DNA of 64,000 nt, taken from Jiangella ureilytica. GTDB taxonomy: Bacteria > Actinomycetota > Actinomycetes > Jiangellales > Jiangellaceae. Below, in pieces: positions 59,464 through 64,000 of the stretch. Location of the stretch: contig NZ_SMKL01000002.1 in assembly GCF_004348545.1 (NCBI RefSeq), forward strand, positions 62,001 through 126,000. Reading direction: 5' to 3'. The notes below the pieces were generated by a model, which did not search any database, was not told the origin of the DNA, and saw only the letters and a program-made list of their open reading frames with translations. The translations under genes were made by a program, and so were the position numbers. The first letter of the stretch is position 1; every line of letters begins with the position of its first letter.

Positions 59464-60405
59464 ATGCGTGCCTACTCGCCCCGGCCTGGCGGTGTCGTCC
59501 TCGGCCTGCTCGTGTTCGTGGCCGGCGCGCTCGGCACGTGGGCGAGCTGGCGCTGGTTCGTCGACACCGCCGTCGGGCAGCGCATCGACCAGGTGGCCTT
59601 CCGCGGTTCCGGCATCGGGAGGTCGACGCTCTGGTCCGGCGCGGAGCAGGTGCTCGACATCGTGTCCGTCCCCTTCGTCGTCGTCGTGCTCGGCGCCGCC
59701 GCGCTGATCGCGCTGCTGCGGCAGCGCTGGCTGCTGGCCCTGCAGGTGATCGTCCTGGTCGGCGGCGCCAACCTGACGACCCAGGTGCTCAAGCGCACGG
59801 TGCTCGACCGGCCGCGGCTGGCCGAGGACACCGGCCCTCTGGGCAACTCGCTGCCGAGCGGGCACACGACGGTGGCGGCCAGCGTCGCGGCCGCACTGGT
59901 GCTGGTGGTGCCGCGACGGGCGCGGCCGGCGGTCGCTGTCGTGGGCGCCGGGTACACCGCCCTCACCGGCGTCTCGACCATGGTCGGCGGCTGGCACCGT
60001 CCGTCCGACGTCGTCGCCGCGATCACCGTCGTGCTGGCGTGGGCCGGGCTGACGACCGTCCTCACCGCCGTCAGCAGCCCCGAGAAGATGCCGGTGCTGC
60101 CGGTCGGCACTACCCCGACGGCAGTCGTCACGGGCCTGTTCGTGGTCGCGGGCGGCGTCGCCGGCGCCATGGCCGCCTCGGCGCTGCTGCGCACCCGCGA
60201 CGTCCTGAACACCGCCGGCGCGGTCACCGAGCGGTCCGATCTGGCGACCGCGTACGTGGGCGCCGCGCTGGGGGTGGTGGCGGTGACGGCGCTCGCCTTC
60301 GCGGCGATCCTGGTGGCGCACCAGGTCGCCAGCCGGGCGCCGTCGGCCACCGGGAGGATTTCCGGCCGGACCACCACGGCCGGGGTCTCGGGTGCGGCGT
60401 CCTAG
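59464..60405 (+). CDS. PAP2-family membrane phosphatase
   Basis: 313 residues with about six or more TM helices. Conserved phosphatase segments are KRTVLDRPR (110-118, a variant of the K-x6-RP motif), LPSGHT and GWHRPSD with the C-terminal His/Asp. The family dephosphorylates lipid phosphates such as phosphatidic acid or undecaprenyl-PP. The C-terminus has two extra hydrophobic segments. ATG 59464 follows the hydrolase by 54 bases. Confidence 0.82.
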   Translation: MRAYSPRPGGVVLGLLVFVAGALGTWASWRWFVDTAVGQRIDQVAFRGSGIGRSTLWSGAEQVLDIVSVPFVVVVLGAAALIALLRQRWLLALQVIVLVGGANLTTQVLKRTVLDRPRLAEDTGPLGNSLPSGHTTVAASVAAALVLVVPRRARPAVAVVGAGYTALTGVSTMVGGWHRPSDVVAAITVVLAWAGLTTVLTAVSSPEKMPVLPVGTTPTAVVTGLFVVAGGVAGAMAASALLRTRDVLNTAGAVTERSDLATAYVGAALGVVAVTALAFAAILVAHQVASRAPSATGRISGRTTTAGVSGAAS

Positions 60406-60432
60406 CAGTTCGCTGCTGTCACAGCAGACTGC
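60405..60432 (+). terminator. Hairpin terminator after the PAP2 gene
   Basis: GCAGT (60405-60409) pairs with ACTGC (60428-60432); inside, CTGCTG pairs with CAGCAG around a TCA loop, with a three-base bulge on the 5' side. It begins in the stop codon of the phosphatase gene. Confidence 0.65.
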
Positions 60433-60485
60433 CGCACGACGGCGAACACGTGTTCAACGTTGCCCGCCGAACTGATGGTCAAGAG

Positions 60486-60515
60486 TTGACATAGTCTTCC
60501 AAAGAGGGCTACACA
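60486..60515 (+). promoter_or_regulatory. Sigma-A-like promoter of the small tudor-like gene
   Basis: A perfect TTGACA (60486-60491) and TACACA (60510-60515) are 18 bases apart, 29 bases before ATG 60545. The region is AT-richer than its surroundings. This should give a strong housekeeping promoter with a leader of about 22 bases. Confidence 0.65.
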
Positions 60516-60544
60516 TCTGCTCCCCAGAACGGCAGACTGACAGA

Positions 60545-60769
60545 ATGACCTCTCGTACACCGGCCGCGAGGCCTGTTTTTCCTTCGAGTCCGTTCCGCCC
60601 CGTCGCTCCTCCCCCCGTCCAGAAGTTTTCCGTCGATGACCTGCTCACTCACGATCGTCACGGCCTGGGCCGCGTGGTCAGCGTCCCCGGCGAGCACGAG
60701 GTGCACGTCGATTTCGGCACCGCGGTACGCCGCATCGCCCTGCCGAACCCCAAGGTGACCCGGCTCTGA
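60545..60769 (+). CDS. Small conserved actinobacterial protein, KOW/tudor-like
   Basis: 74 residues. A Pro-rich N-terminus precedes FSVDDLLTHDRHGLGRVVSVPGEHEVHVDFGTAVRRIALPNPKVTRL, a short beta-barrel resembling the HGxGRVV segment of CarD/UvrD-type tudor domains. Related small proteins are widespread in actinomycetes, with unknown function; a nucleic-acid or polymerase contact is possible. Its strong promoter suggests high expression. Confidence 0.68.
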   Translation: MTSRTPAARPVFPSSPFRPVAPPPVQKFSVDDLLTHDRHGLGRVVSVPGEHEVHVDFGTAVRRIALPNPKVTRL

Positions 60770-60879
60770 CCGGTCGCCTTTCTGAAATAGCCGCAAAACC
60801 TCACCGAACGTCCCGGCATCCGGTCGCCCGGCATCAGGTTGTGTCAATATCCGCCATGCCGGCCGGCCGGAGCGGGACG

Positions 60880-61749
60880 CTAGTCGGCGGCCCGCCCGAG
60901 ACCGCTGTGCCGCTGCGGGTTCTGGAACGACAGCAGCCGGGTCACCCGGCCGTCCGCGGTCTCGACGATCGCCGCCACTTCCACCTGGTCGCCCACCCAG
61001 CCGACGAACCCGGACCGGCCGTTGAGCTCCACCGCCTCGAAGCGGAAGCCGGCCAGCTCACCCCGGTCGCGGATGCCGAGGATGAACCGCGCCACGCGGT
61101 CGGCGCCCACGACCGGCCGTAGCGCCGCCCGCACCTTGCCGCCGCCGTCGTTCGTCATGACCACGTCCGGCGCCAGCACCTCGAGCAGGGCGGTCAGGTC
61201 GCCTTCGAAGCAGGCCCGCAGGAACCTCTCGGTGACCTCGGCCCGCTGACCGGGGTCGGCGTCGAACCGCGGCCGCCGCGCCCGCACGTGGTCGCGGGCC
61301 CGGTGCGCGACCTGCCGCACTGACGCCTCGCTGCGGTCCAGCGACGTCGCGATCTCGTCATACGGGAAGCCGAACACCTCGCGCAGCACGAACACGGCCC
61401 GCTCGACGGGCGTGAGCGTCTCGAGCACGACCAGCATCGCCATCGAGACGTCCGCGGCCATCTCGACCGGGCGGGCGGCGTCGGGCCCGGTGAGCAGCGG
61501 CTCGGGCAGCCACGGCCCGACGTAGGTCTCGCGGCGAGCGCGCAGGGTCCGCAGCCGGTTCAGCGCCAGCCGCGTGGCGATGCGCACGAGGTACGCCTTG
61601 GGCTCGAGGACGTCGCCGCGATCGTCGGCGGATCACCACAGCCAGGTGTCCTGCACGACGTCCTCGGCGTCGGCGACGCTGCCCAGCAGTTCGTAGGCGA
61701 CGGTGAACAGCAGGCCGCGGTGCCGTTGAAAGGGATCGTCGACCGTCAC
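60880..61749 (-). pseudogene. ECF41/SigJ-like sigma factor with in-frame stop
   Basis: GTG 61749 starts a normal ECF sequence (VTVDDPFQRHRGLLFTVAYELLGSVADAEDVVQDTWLW), but a TGA at 61635-61633 stands where the family has Trp (TWLRWS). After it the frame continues without further stops through region 2, region 4 (DEIATSLDRSEASVRQVAHRAR) and the SnoaL-like C-terminal domain typical of ECF41. A single TGG to TGA change explains it. The gene is likely inactive unless the stop is read through. It overlaps the neighbouring decarboxylase remnant by GTGA. Confidence 0.82.
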
Positions 61750-62212
61750 GGCGCCGGCACCTCGCAGCGGTCCTCGAACCCCTGGCCGGTCGGCCTCAGC
61801 GCGGCGTCGTCGCGGTCGCGCAGGTTCTCCAGCGCGAGGGTCGCCGTCAGCTCCGCCGGCTCGGCCTCGCTCGGATCGGCCCGCAGCCGCGCCACCATCG
61901 CGTCGGTCACCTCCGATGGCGTGGCGGTCACGGCCTCGGCGCAGGCCGTCACCCGGCGCTCCCGCGCAGTGGCGAGATCGCTGTCGCGCAGCCCGTCCGC
62001 GCGGACGTCGCCAGGGCGAGCGCCGTGAGGTCGCGGTCGAGCACGCGCCACCTCTCCGCGCCGGCCTCGAGCCGGCTGAGGATTCGCATGACGTGCGGCT
62101 GGTGGGCCGCGGCCGCGATCGGGTCCAGCACGACGCCGTAGCGGCGGCGCAGGAACAGCCGGATCAGCCGGTTGCCGAGGGTGGGCTTCGGTTCCAGGGA
62201 GATGCGTGCCAT
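61746..62212 (-). pseudogene. Carboxymuconolactone decarboxylase-like gene, internally deleted and frameshifted
   Basis: From ATG 62212 the N-terminal 65 or so residues look normal (MARISLEPKPTLGNRLIRLFLRRRYG...LDRDLTALALATSA). About 35 residues that should contain the catalytic Cys motif are missing. Downstream similarity (LRDSDLATARERRVTACAEAVTATPSEVTDAMV...GFEDRC) continues in another frame. ECF41 sigma factors are typically encoded next to such CMD genes; here both partners are broken. Confidence 0.75.
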
Positions 62213-62273
62213 ATCCCTGAGACACGCACAGGTGCCCGGTTGTGACATCGGGCTGTGGCAGAGTCGGGCGCTG

Positions 62274-62780
62274 ATGTCCTTCACCTATCCCGAGGTCGGC
62301 GCCACCCGCGACGGCGGGCCGCTGCCGGCCGGCTACCACCACGTCCGGGTCCGCGAGCGGATCGGCCACGGCCGGGCCGCGTTCGACGCCGTCGTCGAGG
62401 GCGTCGTCACGTTCGAGCTGCACCGCAGCATCGGCCTGCGGGTCGCCACGTCGCAACCGCGCGCCGCCGTGGGCGTCCGCGTGACCAGCACCCTCGCGGG
62501 GCTGCTGCGGATCCCCTGCGAGGTCGTCTGGGTGCTCGACGAGGACCGCCGCGGCGGATACGCCTACGGCACGCTGCCCGGCCACCCGGAGCGCGGCGAG
62601 GAGTCCTTCGTCGCCGACCTGGACGAGCACGACGACCTCTGGTTCACGGTGACGGCGTTCAGCCGGGCGGCGACGTGGTACGCCCGGCTCGGCGGGCCGC
62701 TGACCCGCCGGGCCCAGGCGATCGCCACCCGCCGCTACGTCTCGGCCGCCCGCACGATCGCCGCCGACGCCTCGCGCTGA
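62274..62780 (+). CDS. DUF1990 family protein
   Basis: 168 residues. The start SFTYPEVGATRDGGPLPAGYHHVRVRERIGHGRAAFDAVVEGVVTFELHRSIGLRV and the later YGTLPGHPERGEESF are characteristic of DUF1990, a small START/SRPBCC-like fold of unknown function. ATG 62274 follows the divergent decarboxylase remnant by 61 bases. Codon use is normal; the gene appears intact. Confidence 0.8.
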   Translation: MSFTYPEVGATRDGGPLPAGYHHVRVRERIGHGRAAFDAVVEGVVTFELHRSIGLRVATSQPRAAVGVRVTSTLAGLLRIPCEVVWVLDEDRRGGYAYGTLPGHPERGEESFVADLDEHDDLWFTVTAFSRAATWYARLGGPLTRRAQAIATRRYVSAARTIAADASR

Positions 62781-62811
62781 CCTGCCGAGCAGCCGGCTGC
62801 ACCACGCCGAG

Positions 62812-62825
62812 GTCACGTACGTGAC
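62812..62825. promoter_or_regulatory. Perfect 14-base palindrome
   Basis: GTCACGTACGTGAC lies 31 bases after the DUF1990 stop, at the beginning of the 440-base gene-free region 62781-63220. It could be a dimeric regulator site. I saw no other copy, but did not search exhaustively. Confidence 0.4.
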
Positions 62826-63130
62826 GTACGCCGAGGGCGGCGCCGCGCCCGCACATCGAGATGATCAGCGGGTGAACGTGACCTGGACCTCGACGATCTG
62901 TCCGGTATGGTGTAGGAATCGAATGAGAGATCGTGTCGTCGTCGGCGCGTTCTCGCCCTTCCGGCGGTCGACCACCGGCCCGAAGGGACCACAGACGGCA
63001 TCGGGTGGAGGCCCGGTGTCCCAGACCAAGTCACATCACGGTCCATGTCGACGAGTGCCGTGGAGTCCGAACCGGCGGGGGTCAAGAAAGAGCCGCCGAC
63101 CCACCGGATCCGCGGCAACGTTCGGGTACC

Positions 63131-63171
63131 GGTTGCGGCCCCGGCTCGCTGCGGAGGCCGGGGTCGCAACC
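63131..63171 (+). other. Strong hairpin in the leader before the acVLRF1 gene
   Basis: Arms 63131-63145 and 63157-63171 match at 14 of 15 positions around an 11-base loop, ending 49 bases before ATG 63221. No T-run follows. It may be an attenuator, an mRNA structure controlling translation, or a late terminator for upstream transcription. The rest of 62781-63220 has no convincing gene or RNA that I can recognise. Confidence 0.55.
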
Positions 63172-63220
63172 TCCCGCACCACCCGCACCCGTCCGAGCCC
63201 TGACAGGGCATCCTCGTCGC

Positions 63221-63880
63221 ATGCCCGAACGCGTCCTCACCGTCTCGCCGGAGCGCCTCGGCGGCTGGCTGGCCGGCTTCGCCACCCGGCACGGCACCAC
63301 CACGCACCGGGCCGGGCCCGACGCCGTCGTCGTGGAGGCAGCCGATGGCGCGGTGGCGAGCTGCGCGGTCCCGTTCCCGCCGCTGGAACCGCTCGACACC
63401 GGGGCGCCCTACGGCGGTCTCCTCGCCCACACCGCCCGCGAGCGCCGGGTCGCCGTCCTGCTGGTGCGCCGCGGCGGCTACGCGGCCGGCGTCTTCGCCG
63501 GGACCCGGCTGGTGGCGTCGAAGGTGGGCTCGCGGCACGTCCAGGGCCGCACGGCCGCCGGCGGCCAGTCGCAGCAGCGGTTCGCGCGGCGGCGCGAGAA
63601 GCAGACCCGCGAGGCCTTCGAGGCCGCCGCCGACGTCGCCGCGCGCATCCTGCTGCCGCACGTGGCCGACCTCGACGCCGTCGTCACCGGGGGCGACCGC
63701 GCCGCCGTCGACCACGTGCTCGCCGATCGCCGGCTGACGGCGCTGGCCGGGCTCCGCGACCGCGCCGGCGGCCTGCCGCACCTGGCCGTGCCGGACCCGA
63801 AGCTCGCCGTCCTCCGAGCCACGCCGGCGACATTCCGGGCGGTTCGGATCACCCTGTCCGAACCGGACGCCGAGGCGTGA
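63221..63880 (+). CDS. acVLRF1-type peptidyl-tRNA hydrolase / release factor
   Basis: 219 residues. The eRF1/Vms1-like core carries GSRHVQGRTAAGGQSQQRFARRREKQ, in which the GGQ glutamine would act at the ribosomal P-site to release nascent chains from stalled large subunits. This is the actinobacterial VLRF1 group. The fold continues with AARILLPHVADLDAVVTGGDRAAVDHVL. ATG 63221 is chosen by family start; a long, structured 5' region precedes it. Confidence 0.83.
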   Translation: MPERVLTVSPERLGGWLAGFATRHGTTTHRAGPDAVVVEAADGAVASCAVPFPPLEPLDTGAPYGGLLAHTARERRVAVLLVRRGGYAAGVFAGTRLVASKVGSRHVQGRTAAGGQSQQRFARRREKQTREAFEAAADVAARILLPHVADLDAVVTGGDRAAVDHVLADRRLTALAGLRDRAGGLPHLAVPDPKLAVLRATPATFRAVRITLSEPDAEA

Positions 63881-63946
63881 TCAGGCCGACACCACCGACT
63901 GCGGTCCGTTTGTGGTCGCGCCCTGTGGGCAGGCGTAGGTTAGCCA

Positions 63947-64000
63947 ATGACAGGACCCGCGCCTGACGATGTCGTCGAGAGGAAGCTCAAAAGCATGGCC
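63947..64000 (+). CDS. Start of a gene cut by the window end
   Basis: ATG 63994 is preceded by GAGGAAG at ideal spacing, so the gene probably begins there with Met-Ala and continues beyond the window. An in-frame ATG at 63947 is a less likely start. TAGGTT near 63937 could be a -10 box. The product cannot be identified. Confidence 0.45.
   Translation, partial: MTGPAPDDVVERKLKSMA

Overview
The window comes from a very GC-rich actinobacterium (Actinomycetota). Supporting signs are the strong third-position G/C bias, GTG starts and the lack of T-tracts after hairpins. Actinobacterial families present include mycothiol-type DinB/maleylpyruvate isomerase proteins, Pat/HisC2, PafB/PafC-like WYL pairs, acVLRF1 and DUF2277. 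It looks like chromosome of a soil-type actinomycete. I saw no rRNA, tRNA, CRISPR array, prophage or insertion sequence. Genus is not provable from the sequence alone.

Layout. 0-12 kb is mostly housekeeping: the end of a small secreted peptide gene, aromatic aminotransferase pat, a 4-TM holin-like protein, a protein-deglycation pair (LMW phosphatase plus fructosamine kinase), an ABC-2 exporter, SIMPL and VOC proteins, and the thiamine thiazole locus (thiE diverging from a TPP riboswitch-thiO-thiS-thiG operon), then HAD and DinB genes. 11.8-23.4 kb, minus strand, is an operon made of a 3115-residue secreted subtilase with a beta-propeller and five tandem Rossmann-like modules, coupled by an ATGA overlap to a succinate-semialdehyde dehydrogenase and followed by an AlaX-type editing protein. 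23.5-35.2 kb holds a GlxA-type regulator, cupin, nitroreductase, a TM0106-type nuclease-helicase lying in frame with a PD-(D/E)XK-like gene, TauE/SafE, MazG-like, DUF4862 and two coupled MFS transporters.

35.2-47.4 kb is the most interesting part. Two tandem PafB/PafC-like WYL regulator pairs bracket an SMC/Rad50-like ATPase coupled to a small HEPN-like protein, a decayed duplicate and an intact OGG-fold-like glycosylase, and a short HelD-like helicase. The first WYL pair, the ATPase operon and the glycosylase each have a [T/C]GTCCGNG-N8-TA promoter element close to their start codons. It resembles the LexA-independent PafBC DNA-damage promoter of mycobacteria. I read this as a PafBC-like regulon controlling a repair or conflict system; that is inference.

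47.4-64 kb is accessory and metabolic: OsmC, SWIM protein, DUF2277, an ArsR-type regulator with a perfect operator palindrome facing a secreted SnoaL-like protein, an AlkZ-like protein, a galactonate dehydratase/GntR/SDR sugar-acid cluster beside a GH127 remnant, a YafY-type WYL regulator diverging from an epoxide hydrolase, and PAP2. An ECF41-type sigma factor with an in-frame stop lies next to a broken carboxymuconolactone decarboxylase gene. The end holds DUF1990, a 440-base leader region with a strong hairpin, the acVLRF1 ribosome-rescue factor and the first bases of another gene. Several genes here are decaying, and a hairpin repeat occurs twice, once inside a coding region.
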